A DNA stretch of 64,000 bases from NCBI GenBank assembly GCA_016795155.1, contig JAEUIE010000002.1, positions 62,001 through 126,000 on the forward strand. The letters run 5' to 3'. Positions 15,935-24,798 of the stretch are shown in pieces. Below the pieces are notes generated by a model, which had not been told where the DNA came from, ran no database searches, and saw nothing but the letters and a program-made list of their open reading frames with translations. The translations under genes and the position numbers were made by a program. Origin of the DNA: Planctomycetia bacterium. GTDB lineage: Bacteria > Planctomycetota > Planctomycetia > Gemmatales > HRBIN36. Within the stretch, counting starts at the first letter, position 1. The number at the start of each line of letters is the position of its first letter.

Positions 15935-17506
15935 ATGGATGCGACCACGCCACAGTGCTGGATTCCTCCGCTGGCGGAGACCGTAGTAGCCTTGGCGGAA
16001 GGTCAGGCCAGGGGAGATTCTCTGCCTTGGCCACAATTATTGCGCAGTGATCCATCTTTAGGTTGGTTTTTCTTTACTCATCATCATGATCTAAATATTG
16101 ATCGATCCCTGTTCCATTTAAAACAAGGCATCGATATTTCATTGTTTCTTGACACAGTTCTTGATCCAGCTCTCGCAGGCTTTGCTGACTGGTCTAAAAA
16201 CTCTGCTCAGAAAGCGTATCGCCAAAGCCAATATCTTGGCACATTATCAGAGCATATAGCTGAACAGTTGCGCATGGATGTGCAGATGGCACATTGTCTG
16301 GGACAACTGACACAGCTTGGGGCTTTAATTTACAGCCAGCAGGAAAAAAAGATTCATCATGAAGATGGTAATGTGTTGACCAGGAAACTGGTTCGTCGGG
16401 CTACCTGTCCGCACTGGCTTAGAGAACTGCTGTTAAGACTCGATTTACCAGTGGATGTAACCAAAGGTCATGAAACAGAACGCTGGGCGCTGTTGCTGCA
16501 AACTGCCATTGGGTTAGCCAGCAAAACTCCGCAACTGCAGAATCTTGGGAAGGCAGCTTGCCAGAAACTCACACTTTCCTGGGAATTGGAGCAGGAATTC
16601 GCCCTGCAGGCATTTCAGCATGCAACTCCCTCTAGTTCCACGATGTCATCCGATGCAGCCAAAATGCTCATTCGGACACTTCGGATGGTCAAGCACCAAC
16701 CTGCTGCCACTCTCTCGTTTACAGTGAAGCAATTGGAACTGGAAGTAGAAGACTTGCACAGCAGGTTAGCTCGTGTTCAACAACTGGATGGCGATAGGCT
16801 GCGTGAACAGAAACTGACCGCTGTTGCCGAACTGGCAGCCGGAGCAGGGCATGAAATTAATAATCCGCTGGCTGTGATCAGTGGGCAGGCGCAATACCTG
16901 CTCAAAGGCGAAGAAGATCTGAATCGTGCCAAGGCTCTGGAACGCATCATCGGACAGACTATGCGCATTCACACTTTGCTGCGGGACTTGATGTTATATG
17001 CTCGTCCGCCTGAACCGGTGTACAAGTCCATAGCCATCCATAAATGGATCAAGCCATTGATTCAAAGCATGCAGGAGCATGCTATCGGTAGAGGGGTTAA
17101 GCTGGAGTTGAAACCGATCCCTGCCAAAAACAGTATGGTATGTGATATTTCGCTGGCGAGCATGGCAGTAAAATGTCTGGTATACAATGCTATCGAAGCA
17201 GCACCTTCCGGTGGCTGGGTTCGTGTGACAACTCAGGTACAGCACGGCCGATGTCAGGTTCAGGTGGAAGACAACGGCCCTGGAGTGCCTGCACCGCTGC
17301 AGGATAATATCTTTGACCCCTTTTACTCTGGAAGAAATGCAGGAAGAGGAGTGGGGCTTGGATTATCCAAAGTCTGGCGTATTGCCCAACTGCATGGTGG
17401 TGAGATCAAATTAATAAATCATCCCGGGAAGCCGACCTGTTTTCTGTTCGAAATTCCCATGAAGCCGGTTCGTGGTATACACAAACAGCAAAAACGATCA
17501 GCATAA
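15935..17506 (+). CDS. sensor histidine kinase with HDOD-like N-terminal domain
   Basis: The 523-residue protein has no membrane segment. Residues about 1-230 are helical and resemble an HDOD domain (MAHCLGQLTQLGALIY). A coiled coil follows at about 262-295 (QLELEVEDLHSRLARVQQL). The dimerisation/phosphotransfer H-box is VAELAAGAGHEINNPLAVISG (His near 306). The ATPase domain has the N-box NAIEAAPSGG, G1 VEDNGPGVP, F-box FDPFYSG and G2 GRGVGLGLSK. It is a soluble kinase able to autophosphorylate and is the obvious partner of the HTH-receiver protein encoded 115 bases upstream. The HDOD-like part suggests an intracellular signal, perhaps nucleotide or protein binding; the signal is unknown. 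Confidence 0.9.
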   Translation: MDATTPQCWIPPLAETVVALAEGQARGDSLPWPQLLRSDPSLGWFFFTHHHDLNIDRSLFHLKQGIDISLFLDTVLDPALAGFADWSKNSAQKAYRQSQYLGTLSEHIAEQLRMDVQMAHCLGQLTQLGALIYSQQEKKIHHEDGNVLTRKLVRRATCPHWLRELLLRLDLPVDVTKGHETERWALLLQTAIGLASKTPQLQNLGKAACQKLTLSWELEQEFALQAFQHATPSSSTMSSDAAKMLIRTLRMVKHQPAATLSFTVKQLELEVEDLHSRLARVQQLDGDRLREQKLTAVAELAAGAGHEINNPLAVISGQAQYLLKGEEDLNRAKALERIIGQTMRIHTLLRDLMLYARPPEPVYKSIAIHKWIKPLIQSMQEHAIGRGVKLELKPIPAKNSMVCDISLASMAVKCLVYNAIEAAPSGGWVRVTTQVQHGRCQVQVEDNGPGVPAPLQDNIFDPFYSGRNAGRGVGLGLSKVWRIAQLHGGEIKLINHPGKPTCFLFEIPMKPVRGIHKQQKRSA

Positions 17507-17591
17507 TTATTGATTCCAGAAAAATGAGAATTATTTGCTTGATAAAGGAAGTAATTTGTAGCCTAGTGAATATGAGGCAGATTATTCCGTG

Positions 17592-17924
17592 ATGGATCGC
17601 ATACTCTCTTCTCACGGTGATGCTATGAAGATAGAAAAGCCTACCAAGCGAATGACATTGCGGGAACACCTGACGCATGTCGAGAAATGTGCCCGCGATC
17701 TGGCGGAGCATTTCAAAGAGAATCTGCTGCCCACTACAGGTGAATTTCGTGATCTCAGCAGGCCTGTCCGCAAACGCAGTGCGTTTCCCACCAGGTTGGC
17801 ACTACAGAATATGCTGGCCAAGCTGGAACAATCGGGTACTGAAGCGATGATGCTCTGCGGCTATGTACTGGAAGAATTGAAGACGATTGCGGAAACGACG
17901 AAGCGGGAAGTGCAGAGCCGATAA
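17592..17924 (+). CDS. small helical protein, function unknown
   Basis: The product is about 110 residues and almost entirely helical, with a basic N-terminal part (MKIEKPTKRMTLREHLTHVEKCARDLAEHFKEN) and a hydrophobic C-terminal helix (GTEAMMLCGYVLEELKTIAETTKREVQSR). No cysteine motif, signal peptide or known domain is visible. The start is uncertain: GTG 17589, ATG 17592 or ATG 17625 are all possible and none has a strong Shine-Dalgarno. It lies after the histidine kinase on the same strand with its own 85-base gap. Codon use is like the neighbours, which supports a real gene. Confidence 0.55.
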   Translation: MDRILSSHGDAMKIEKPTKRMTLREHLTHVEKCARDLAEHFKENLLPTTGEFRDLSRPVRKRSAFPTRLALQNMLAKLEQSGTEAMMLCGYVLEELKTIAETTKREVQSR

Positions 17925-18029
17925 CGTCGAAGTAGCAGATTGATCTTTCCCAAATTGGCATGACATGCTATTTCCTAGGCTGTTTGCAGTGGGATATTCT
18001 CACGCATCAGGCTCGCATGGAGGCGTGTC

Positions 18030-19679
18030 ATGTCACGCGATATGCAGATAGGGATGTTGCTGGCAGTAGGCTTTCTAGCCCTGGTGGGTGGTGTACTCTA
18101 TTATCGGATCGAACATCCCGATGAATTAGAGCAATATCTGAACGGCGAGCAACAGGCACAATCGACGTCGCCTGCTGGAGATTCCAAAACACAGGCAGAT
18201 GTATCGACTGCCAACTCGGGCAATAAACCATTACCCCCAGCACCATCAACTGCCAGCACTGCACCAAGCTTAAGCATGGATGCTGGATCGACCACTGCAA
18301 CCAATGTGCCTGGAGCCAATTCCTCGCCCAACCTGATGCTGACAGGCGCCAATGGAACGCCACCAGCCGGAGTTTCACCACCGCCGGTGAATACTGCACC
18401 GGCAATGCCTACACTCGATTTTACAGCACTCGATAAGAAGCCGACTGACAACAAGCCGCCGACTCCACCAGTTGACAACAAGCCGCTGGAAACTGCAGGT
18501 GCAACAGCATCGAGATCCTCACTTCCAGTTGATACTCCGGGTAGCAAGTTGCCTGCTGCTGCAGCACTGGCGGCAGCGCCTGTCATTGCACTCGATCTGG
18601 CTAACAAGAATGATAAACCACCAGCACCAGCAGCAGGCAAGCCGCCGGAAGTGAAAGTGGACGAGAAAAAACCTGTCGATCTCACCGTAAAATCGGATGT
18701 TTCTGCTCCAGCTGCATCATCAGCGCCTGATTTGAAGTTGCCGCCAGCACCGACCGGCGCACCTTCTCTTGCTATGTCGGATGCTGCAAAGCCGAAGGAA
18801 TCAGAATTAAGCAAGAGCCAGGAACTGCCCAAGCCACCTGAAGTGCCTGCAGTAGGAGCATCGACCGCAGCTAATGCACCTGATGCAAAGTCAAATCCAG
18901 CACCATCTCTATCGCTGAATGTACCATCGCCTGCGGCGACTTCTGCTCCTGCAATGCCTCTGACCAACAAAGATATTCCTGAAACTGTCATCAAGCCTGC
19001 TGCAACACCCGAAAATGATGCATTGCGAGGACAGGCTCCACGAGCAACGCTGGGTAAGCCCATGACGGAAAGCGAAGCATCTCTCAAAGAAAAGCGATGG
19101 GCGGATAGTGCTGGAGCCCCGGCACCCATCATTCCGCTTTCTGCTGATGGACGTGGCAGCACTGTCACTGCTCCAGCTAACACACTGGGTGAACGACGAG
19201 TCGTGCGGGATACTTATATCCCTACCGAACGGGCACTGAAAGGTGAAACCTTCTCTTCGCTGAGTCAGCGATTGTATGGCGATACTAATTATGCTGTTGC
19301 CTTGGCTGCTTACAACAAGGAAGAAGGCTTCGTCAAAATGGATCAGCCTGAGCCAAACGAATGGGTGGCAAAACCCAATCGCGAAATCCTTGATCAAAGA
19401 TATCCTCAGCTGATCCGACGACTGACGCCAAGTACATTCAACCAGCGAAATGCTGCTACGATGGCTCAAGCACAACCAGCGGAAAAAACAGCCAAGGACG
19501 CTAATTTGCCTACTTACCGCGTAGGCAAAGGTGAGCAACTGTTTGAGGTAGCCAAGAAAACGCTGGGAGATGGCTACCGCTGGTCGGAAATCTATTCGCT
19601 GAATAAAGATCAGTTTCGGGAAAGTACGGAATTGCGTCCTGATATGATTCTGAAATTGCCAGCAGATGCGAAAAAGTAA
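18030..19679 (+). CDS. membrane-anchored Pro/Ala-rich protein with LysM-type C-terminus
   Basis: The 549-residue protein begins with a single membrane helix (IGMLLAVGFLALVGGVLYY, about 7-26). A very long low-complexity Pro/Ala/Ser/Lys linker follows (about 40-390). The C-terminus has two LysM-like units: 'YIPTERALKGETFSSLSQRLYGDTNYAVALAAYNK' (about 395-430) and 'YRVGKGEQLFEVAKKTLGDGYRWSEIYSLNKD' (about 493-525). LysM modules bind N-acetylglucosamine polymers such as peptidoglycan, so the protein probably spans the periplasm and touches the wall. FimV/YgaU-like proteins have similar plans. The linker's biased codons create long false open frames on the opposite strand. Confidence 0.85.
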   Translation: MSRDMQIGMLLAVGFLALVGGVLYYRIEHPDELEQYLNGEQQAQSTSPAGDSKTQADVSTANSGNKPLPPAPSTASTAPSLSMDAGSTTATNVPGANSSPNLMLTGANGTPPAGVSPPPVNTAPAMPTLDFTALDKKPTDNKPPTPPVDNKPLETAGATASRSSLPVDTPGSKLPAAAALAAAPVIALDLANKNDKPPAPAAGKPPEVKVDEKKPVDLTVKSDVSAPAASSAPDLKLPPAPTGAPSLAMSDAAKPKESELSKSQELPKPPEVPAVGASTAANAPDAKSNPAPSLSLNVPSPAATSAPAMPLTNKDIPETVIKPAATPENDALRGQAPRATLGKPMTESEASLKEKRWADSAGAPAPIIPLSADGRGSTVTAPANTLGERRVVRDTYIPTERALKGETFSSLSQRLYGDTNYAVALAAYNKEEGFVKMDQPEPNEWVAKPNREILDQRYPQLIRRLTPSTFNQRNAATMAQAQPAEKTAKDANLPTYRVGKGEQLFEVAKKTLGDGYRWSEIYSLNKDQFRESTELRPDMILKLPADAKK

Positions 19680-19682
19680 GAG

Positions 19683-19758
19683 TGTGGAACGGGATTCCAA
19701 TCCTGTTCGCATCATCAACACGTTGTTCTCCGCAGTCAAGATTGGAATCTTAACCCAC
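19683..19758 (-). repeat. twin-palindrome intergenic repeat, copy 1 (reverse orientation)
   Basis: Read on the minus strand this 76-base element starts GTGGG and ends CCACA and carries two near-perfect inverted repeats. The first has arms AAGATT/AATCTT (with TTAAG against CTTGA at the outer edge); the second has arms GAACAGGATT and AATCCCGTTC. The ends and both palindromes match copies at 25499-25580 and 32664-32745, while the middle varies. It lies four bases after the LysM gene stop, between convergent genes. Confidence 0.8.
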
Positions 19759-19843
19759 GGTCAGAATCGGCCACCTGCAGCACCTCGTGCGCGCGCCTGT
19801 TTTCATGGGGTTTCTGAGTACCACGCCCCGTTCTTTCTTAAGG

Positions 19844-19890
19844 GCAGTCAAGATTGGAATCTTGCCCATGGCCAGAATATGAACAGGATT
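19844..19890 (-). repeat. partial copy of the twin-palindrome repeat
   Basis: Bases 19844-19878 repeat about 35 bases of the neighbouring element at 19734-19768 (GCAGTCAAGATTGGAATCTT, then a diverged CCCA-GG-CAGAAT tail). A separate GAACAGGATT arm is at 19881-19890. It looks like a local duplication or a decayed second element in the same 270-base convergent gap (19680-19949), which otherwise holds nothing I recognise. Confidence 0.6.
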
Positions 19891-19949
19891 TCATTAAATA
19901 GTGAAAATCTGTATATTTATACTGTGGGCCGAATTATTGTGTCACCATT

Positions 19950-21263
19950 CTATTTCAACTCAGATGCATTCTTAATCACCGCATCGACAATAGTTTCACC
20001 AAGCGTTTCGCCGTAGAAACTGATGGTGGCTTCGTAGCCGCCTTTGTTGTACTCTGCGCTGGTAAGGATGTAGCTGATCCATTCATCAGCCAGGCCGCCG
20101 ATGACAACATACTTGGCTCCGGTAGCCTGTTGCACCTCTTTCTTCACCTGCATGCCGAGTTGTGCAATCATTTCGCCGGGCACACCGACGATCTGCAGGT
20201 CGCCCAGCCTGACGGAAAGCGTTTGTGATTCCGTGGGGTAAAGCGACATCAGGATGGGGTCGAGTGCTTTATCGACAAAGCCATACTCCAGTCCGCCTGA
20301 TTTGAGAAAATCCTTGTGCACGCTGCGCTTAGGCAATGCAAAAACTTGCCGCTTCCAGGCAAGAGGTGAATTCTCCGTCGGAGTGATCTTCTGCCAGAGG
20401 TTGTAGCCTTGGATGGCGATATCCCGACCATAATCTTCCGCTTTCTCCCAGTTGGATTCACCAGAGTAGTATCGTGGGGTAGGGGATTGGTCGCCCTGGG
20501 CGCCGTTGACAAACATAACCGTTGCACCGGGGCCGATCAGGCTTTCGAGAGTGCGTTGCAGTTGGCCAGGCCAGTCGCCGGAGAACTGCATTTCCCTTGC
20601 AGAGAGAAACGTGGGATGTGCTGACCAGAAGACCAGGGCAGCAATCGGTTTGCCTTCCTGATTATCAATACGGGTGATGGTGAAATCAGGATCGGAGATA
20701 TTGGCCTTGCGACGGTTGCGGTTCCAGCCTGTCAAATCGATGCGGCCTGTGCCCGTCTTAACGGGTTGAAATTTGTTGTTAGCCTGCACTACTACATCAA
20801 CCAGCCTGGCAACCACATGGTCAAACGCAGCCTGCTGAAAGATGCCAATCTGCGGAATGCGGAAAATGTTCTTGGGATGCAGTGCAAATAGATCGAAGCT
20901 GTTGTGCGTGTGGCTGGGCAGGATCATGACCTCATCTACATTGACCTGCTTTTCTTTCAGTTTAGCCATCACCGCCTGTCGAACCGGTGGGGGGAAGCAA
21001 AGCGAATCAGCAGTAACCAGCGCCAGTCGTTTTCCATCCTGCTGCAGGACAATGCACTTGAGCCACACACGGTCGTGGATGCCTTCCGCTGGTTTGCTCA
21101 TGCGGGCCCCGTAGCCCCCGAGCGATGCTTTCATGGAAAGGGGTGGCGTCAGATCAACACGGGCGATTCCAGCTTCCAGAGTTTTTGATTGTGCATGGAG
21201 TGAAACAGGGATGACGAAAGACATGGCTAAAATTGCAACAGCGCCAGCAAATCGAAAGAACAT
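19950..21263 (-). CDS. neutral/alkaline ceramidase-like exported protein (N-terminal domain only)
   Basis: The 437-residue protein has a signal peptide (AVAILAMSFVIPVSLHAQS, cleavage near residue 25) and then the neutral ceramidase N-terminal fold: 'AGIARVDLTPP', 'HDRVWLKCIVL', the zinc-ligand motif 'LPSHTHNS' (about 115-121) and 'FWSAHPTFL'. 'NGAQGDQSPTPRY' (about 256-268) corresponds to the Gly-Asp-x-Ser-Pro nucleophile region. Full ceramidases have an extra C-terminal immunoglobulin-like domain that is missing here, as in most planctomycete homologues. The likely reaction is hydrolysis of an amide, possibly in a lipid; the true substrate is unknown. Confidence 0.85.
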   Translation of the reverse strand: MFFRFAGAVAILAMSFVIPVSLHAQSKTLEAGIARVDLTPPLSMKASLGGYGARMSKPAEGIHDRVWLKCIVLQQDGKRLALVTADSLCFPPPVRQAVMAKLKEKQVNVDEVMILPSHTHNSFDLFALHPKNIFRIPQIGIFQQAAFDHVVARLVDVVVQANNKFQPVKTGTGRIDLTGWNRNRRKANISDPDFTITRIDNQEGKPIAALVFWSAHPTFLSAREMQFSGDWPGQLQRTLESLIGPGATVMFVNGAQGDQSPTPRYYSGESNWEKAEDYGRDIAIQGYNLWQKITPTENSPLAWKRQVFALPKRSVHKDFLKSGGLEYGFVDKALDPILMSLYPTESQTLSVRLGDLQIVGVPGEMIAQLGMQVKKEVQQATGAKYVVIGGLADEWISYILTSAEYNKGGYEATISFYGETLGETIVDAVIKNASELK

Positions 21264-21297
21264 GACTGCATTTCCAATCGGGGAGACGTGGAAACAA

Positions 21298-21332
21298 GAA
21301 CAGAGTCTCCAGAAGGCCTGGCGACTCTGTTC
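21298..21332. repeat. hairpin repeat GAACAGAGTC, copy 1
   Basis: A perfect 10-bp stem (GAACAGAGTC 21298-21307, GACTCTGTTC 21323-21332) is followed by CATCTTAT-GGAAGTCTT. The same hairpin and tail recur at 22824-22858 and just after. Here it sits in the divergent 293-base gap 21264-21556, upstream of both genes, an odd place for a terminator. The rest of that gap is AT-rich and shows no gene. Confidence 0.7.
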
Positions 21333-21556
21333 ATCTTATGGGAAGTCTTGCTGCGTCTAACAAAAAGTACCCCCTCGCCCTCCAGGGTAGAAAACGAAGA
21401 TCACTTAGCTAAATGCTCTAAAGTAAATCTCCGAGAAGGGTATTCCAACATTACCTGATGAAATCTCTATTCACGGGTAACGAATCATAGTGTGAACGTT
21501 TCAATATCAACGTAAAATAAATCCTACGTTAAAAACCTTGCAATATTGAGATCATC

Positions 21557-22807
21557 ATGCAACTAAAAGTTCTCCCTGCTTGTACGGCGCTTGTAATAAC
21601 CGTCTTTACAGCGTTTCCATCTGCTGCTGATGATCCTTACATCATCAGTTACCCCGACTTTATCAAGAAGAATAATCTGGTGAATGACTTTTCTGCTGAC
21701 CATACCCGTATTCCCTGGTCTAAGATTGATTATCCTTCTGTAGTCCAATGGCTGAAAGTCAACAAGTCACCTATAGGGATAATTGAGGAAGCATCGAAGA
21801 GACAACACTATTACCGTCCCTATGTTGCAGACCCTGAGATGGCAAAATTTAATCTGCCTCCCAGCCTGATGACAGCGGGGTTCCCCAGTCTCGCCCAGAA
21901 TCGAGCTATCTGTGATCTGTTACTTACCAGGGCGATGTTGAACACGGGAGAGAACAATACCGCAGCAGCGTGGGCAGACATACTTACAGTGATGCGATTG
22001 TGCCGGTTATTTGCCCAGGCGCCAACAACTATCGATTTTCTTGCCGTGATCGCTGTGAATAATCTTGCTGGTGAAGCTGCCATCACGTTTGTTCAGTTAG
22101 CGAAACTCTCCAAAGAGCAACTGAAGAAGTGTCTCGATGATCTTGAGAAATTGCCGCCGCTTCCATCATTATCTTCAAAGTATGATCTCGGTGAAAGATG
22201 CTATCTGTTGGATACGTTTCTCCTGGCGCGACGACAACCCGCTGAATCCCCCGAGGCATCCAAAGCGCTGAGTAAGATTAACTGGGATTTGCCTCTTAAA
22301 AAGATCAATGCCAACTGGGATCGACTGGTTGCTGCATTGAGTGAACCTGATAGACAAAAACGACTTCAATTGCTGATGGAAATTGAAGCGAAAAACGGTG
22401 TAATAAAGCGAGCAAGCGGCCAACCACTGGATGCAAAAGTAATCGATCAACAATCGCTCGACAATCAGGCTGACACTCTTTTCGCATTCTTGCTACCCGC
22501 AGTGCTCAAGGTGAACAACGCTGTTGAGATACAGCAACAACGTCAACGAAATGTGTTTGTTGCTCTTGCCCTGGAACTCTACCGTGCCGATCACGGAAGC
22601 TACCCCGATTCGTTGGCGAAGTTGTCTCCGACCTATCTAAAAGCCGCCCCCGCCGATCTCTTCAGCCGCCAGCTTCTCCTTTACAGCAAAAGTGACATGG
22701 GATATCGCTTCTACAGCGTTGGGCCAAATGGAAAAGATGACGGAGGTCGAACGACAACGGATGATCCAGCAGGTGATGACCTTGTGGTCAAGTTGTACTG
22801 GGAATGA
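21557..22807 (+). CDS. exported protein with C-terminal pseudopilin-like module, function unknown
   Basis: The 416-residue protein has a signal peptide (LPACTALVITVFTAFPSAADD, cleavage near residue 24). The middle part is helical and Leu-rich (AAWADILTVMRLCRLF). The last 75 residues read ALELYRADHGSYPDSLAKLSPTYL..APADLFS..LLYSK..GYRFYSVGPNGKDDGG. This resembles the C-terminal module of type II secretion pseudopilins and is common at the end of planctomycete proteins. No catalytic motif is seen. A hairpin repeat and a convergent gene follow, so it is probably monocistronic. The start ATG 21557 is preceded by GAGATCATC, a weak binding site. Confidence 0.7.
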   Translation: MQLKVLPACTALVITVFTAFPSAADDPYIISYPDFIKKNNLVNDFSADHTRIPWSKIDYPSVVQWLKVNKSPIGIIEEASKRQHYYRPYVADPEMAKFNLPPSLMTAGFPSLAQNRAICDLLLTRAMLNTGENNTAAAWADILTVMRLCRLFAQAPTTIDFLAVIAVNNLAGEAAITFVQLAKLSKEQLKKCLDDLEKLPPLPSLSSKYDLGERCYLLDTFLLARRQPAESPEASKALSKINWDLPLKKINANWDRLVAALSEPDRQKRLQLLMEIEAKNGVIKRASGQPLDAKVIDQQSLDNQADTLFAFLLPAVLKVNNAVEIQQQRQRNVFVALALELYRADHGSYPDSLAKLSPTYLKAAPADLFSRQLLLYSKSDMGYRFYSVGPNGKDDGGRTTTDDPAGDDLVVKLYWE

Positions 22808-22823
22808 GAGCGCCAAGCAAAAA

Positions 22824-22858
22824 GAACAGAGTCGCCTGGGGGCCTGGCGACTCTGTTC
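22824..22858 (-). terminator. hairpin repeat GAACAGAGTCGCC, copy 2; terminator for the minus-strand gene
   Basis: A perfect 13-bp stem (22824-22836 with 22846-22858) closes a 9-base loop. On the minus strand the stem is followed by TTTTTGC, giving a rho-independent terminator for the gene ending at 22874. It also lies just past the plus-strand stop at 22807. The sequence is a near copy of 21298-21332, including the CATCTTAT-GGAAGTCTT flank. Confidence 0.75.
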
Positions 22859-22873
22859 ATCTTATAGGAAGTC

Positions 22874-23455
22874 TTATTCTTTGCTGCTGGTGCTCTTGTT
22901 CCATTCGGTGGAATCCCAGAGCTGTCGGGTTCGGCTGGCATCCTTGAGCATCCAGTTGATATTGTGCTTCAGGCTTTTGGCGTCGAGCGAAGCGGTAGCC
23001 AGAGGCATCTTCAACATGATCATGCGGTTGGTGGGGTAGTAGACAAAGAAGCCGGTGCCCATGCGGGTGTTTTCGACGAGTAGCTTTTCCATCACTTCGC
23101 CAGGGATACCTGATTCAGGTGCTTTCGTGCAGGGCAGAACAACCCAGGTGTAGTTTTTGCTTTTACTTTCTTCAATTTCAAAGAAGTAATTATCCTGGCC
23201 ATATTCCTTGATGAGGAAATAGGTAGCTCCGGTTTTGGTATCTTTCTTCTTTTCATAAGTCACACCCATTTCCTTAACCATTTTTTCCAGTTTTGGTGAT
23301 TCGTCTTCAGCCGCTACCGGTTTAGATGCCGCATCTTTCAATGCAGGCTTGGTCACGACTGGCTTGTTGCTGGCCTTGCCCTCGTCAGCAACACTGTTGC
23401 CTGCGAGCATGCCAGTAGAGAGAACACACAGAGACAGTAATCGAAGCATGAACAT
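22874..23455 (-). CDS. small exported protein, YbjN/chaperone-like fold suspected
   Basis: The true start is the ATG at 23455, with AAGGAG 9 bases upstream; the open frame extends further but without signal or binding site. The product is 193 residues: signal peptide MFMLRLLSLCVLSTGMLAGNSVADE, a Lys/Pro/Ala-rich linker to about 55, then a single alpha/beta domain (LEKMVKEMGVTYEKKKDTKTGATYFLIKEYGQDNYFFEIEESKSKNYTWVVLPC and on). The pattern is similar to YbjN or type III secretion chaperone-like folds, but this is only a visual impression. Function is unknown. A strong terminator follows. Confidence 0.7.
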   Translation of the reverse strand: MFMLRLLSLCVLSTGMLAGNSVADEGKASNKPVVTKPALKDAASKPVAAEDESPKLEKMVKEMGVTYEKKKDTKTGATYFLIKEYGQDNYFFEIEESKSKNYTWVVLPCTKAPESGIPGEVMEKLLVENTRMGTGFFVYYPTNRMIMLKMPLATASLDAKSLKHNINWMLKDASRTRQLWDSTEWNKSTSSKE

Positions 23456-23650
23456 GTTAAACTCCTTGGTTTGTGGGGTGATTGGCTTCGTCTGCATCCT
23501 GTACCGCTGACTGCTATTGTTGTGACAGATGTAAAAAGAATTTTTCCAGAATCCTGTTTCGAGGACGTTTGGTGTACAAAATCTTCTGTTCACTTGATGC
23601 TGACGGGGTGTTTTTCCATGTTGATAACTACCAAGGAGAAATGAACAGAA

Positions 23651-24733
23651 ATGTCGCCCCTGGAAGACTTGCAGAAACAATGTGGAGCACGCTGGGAGCA
23701 CCTGTTCAACTCCATACAGGAATCCCACCAGAAGTTGCAGAAGTTTCGTGAACTGGTGCATTCCGAGAATACGGAATCACGGGATATCAGTGTGGTGATC
23801 TTCGGATCGCTGGCCCGGCGGGAGTGGACCAGCCAAAGCGACCTCGACTGGACTCTGCTGATTGATGGGCCGGTGGATACGAAGCATGCTGCAGAGGCGA
23901 ATCGGCTGGCGCGTAAGGTGGCAGAGCATGGCTTCAAGCAGCCTGGGCCTACAGCGCTTTTTGGCAAGCTCGCCATCAGCCATAACCTGGTGCATGAGAT
24001 TGGCGGACAGGAGGATTCGAATCGCAATCTGACCCAGCGTCTGCTGTTGCTGCTCGAATCGCGTGCGGTAGATCGCGATGATACGCATCGCAGAGTGGTG
24101 GATGGCGTGTTGCAGCGTTACTTGACAAACGATCCGCGGATGACGACTACCCGCAATGTGCCTTTGCGTGTACCCCGGTTTCTCTGTAATGATGTGGTGC
24201 GGTACTGGCGAACCATGTGTGTTGATTATGCCAACAAATATCGTGATCGGACTGGTGAAGGCTGGGCACTCCGACATCTGAAACTGCGTTTTTCCCGCAA
24301 GCTGATCTTTACGGCCGGACTATTGCTCTGTTTCAGTTGCGATGTTCAGCTTCACCCTGAACTGCGTTTACGTTTCCGTGATCTGTTTTCAACGGAAGAA
24401 ACTGAGCAGGCGCCGGTCAAGGAACTGGTGGAGTATCTGCGATTGCGTAGTACTCAGGGGCCACTTGATACCCTGGCAGAAGCATGTCGGCAGTTTGGCA
24501 GGCCAGCGACCAACCGCATGCTCTTTGATGCCTACAACGAGTTTCTCGGCATCCTGCGTGATCCCGATCAGCGAACCAAACTCAGTCAGTTGGATCCTGA
24601 GAAGGCGGAAACTGATGCGGGTTTTCAAAAAGCACGGGCATTGGGAAAACAGTTCCACCAGGGGCTGGTCAACCTGTTCTTTCATGACCATGTACGGCTG
24701 GGCGATTTGTCCATGCATTATGGATTGTTTTAG
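23651..24733 (+). CDS. nucleotidyltransferase-domain protein
   Basis: The 360-residue protein has a helical N-terminus, then the polymerase-beta-type nucleotidyltransferase motif VVIFGSLARREWTSQSDLDWTLLID (about 49-73): Gly-Ser, then Asp-x-Asp for metal binding. The rest (about 150-360) is helical, with VPRFLCNDVVRYWRTMCVDYANK and several Arg-rich helices. This arrangement is shared with GlnD/DUF294-like and other protein or nucleotide nucleotidyltransferases. The substrate is unknown, and no antitoxin-like partner is adjacent. The start ATG 23651 lies 13 bases after AAGGAG, a long spacing. Confidence 0.8.
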   Translation: MSPLEDLQKQCGARWEHLFNSIQESHQKLQKFRELVHSENTESRDISVVIFGSLARREWTSQSDLDWTLLIDGPVDTKHAAEANRLARKVAEHGFKQPGPTALFGKLAISHNLVHEIGGQEDSNRNLTQRLLLLLESRAVDRDDTHRRVVDGVLQRYLTNDPRMTTTRNVPLRVPRFLCNDVVRYWRTMCVDYANKYRDRTGEGWALRHLKLRFSRKLIFTAGLLLCFSCDVQLHPELRLRFRDLFSTEETEQAPVKELVEYLRLRSTQGPLDTLAEACRQFGRPATNRMLFDAYNEFLGILRDPDQRTKLSQLDPEKAETDAGFQKARALGKQFHQGLVNLFFHDHVRLGDLSMHYGLF

Positions 24734-24750
24734 AGAGTCTAACCCCCTTC

Positions 24751-24791
24751 CCCCCAACCCTTCTCTCTCTAAAGGAGAGGGGAGAATAGGG
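24751..24791. repeat. pyrimidine/purine hairpin element before a TTG start
   Basis: A C-rich run leads into TTCTCTCTCT, AAAG and GGAGAGGGGAG, able to fold as a stem of about 10 bp with wobbles (24758-24767 with 24775-24784). Its right arm and the following AGGGAG supply the purine-rich ribosome binding region of the next gene. Confidence 0.45.
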
Positions 24792-24798
24792 AGCAGTT

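Noticed and set aside
18101-19183. 360-codon minus-strand open frame opposite the LysM protein
   Set aside because: It is Ala/Gly-rich only because the plus strand encodes a Pro/Ala-rich linker; it has no binding site, and the plus-strand protein has a membrane anchor and LysM units.
23456-23761. N-terminal extension of the exported protein ending at 22874
   Set aside because: The added 100 residues are Cys/His-rich noise overlapping the divergent nucleotidyltransferase gene, whereas ATG 23455 has a strong binding site and signal peptide.
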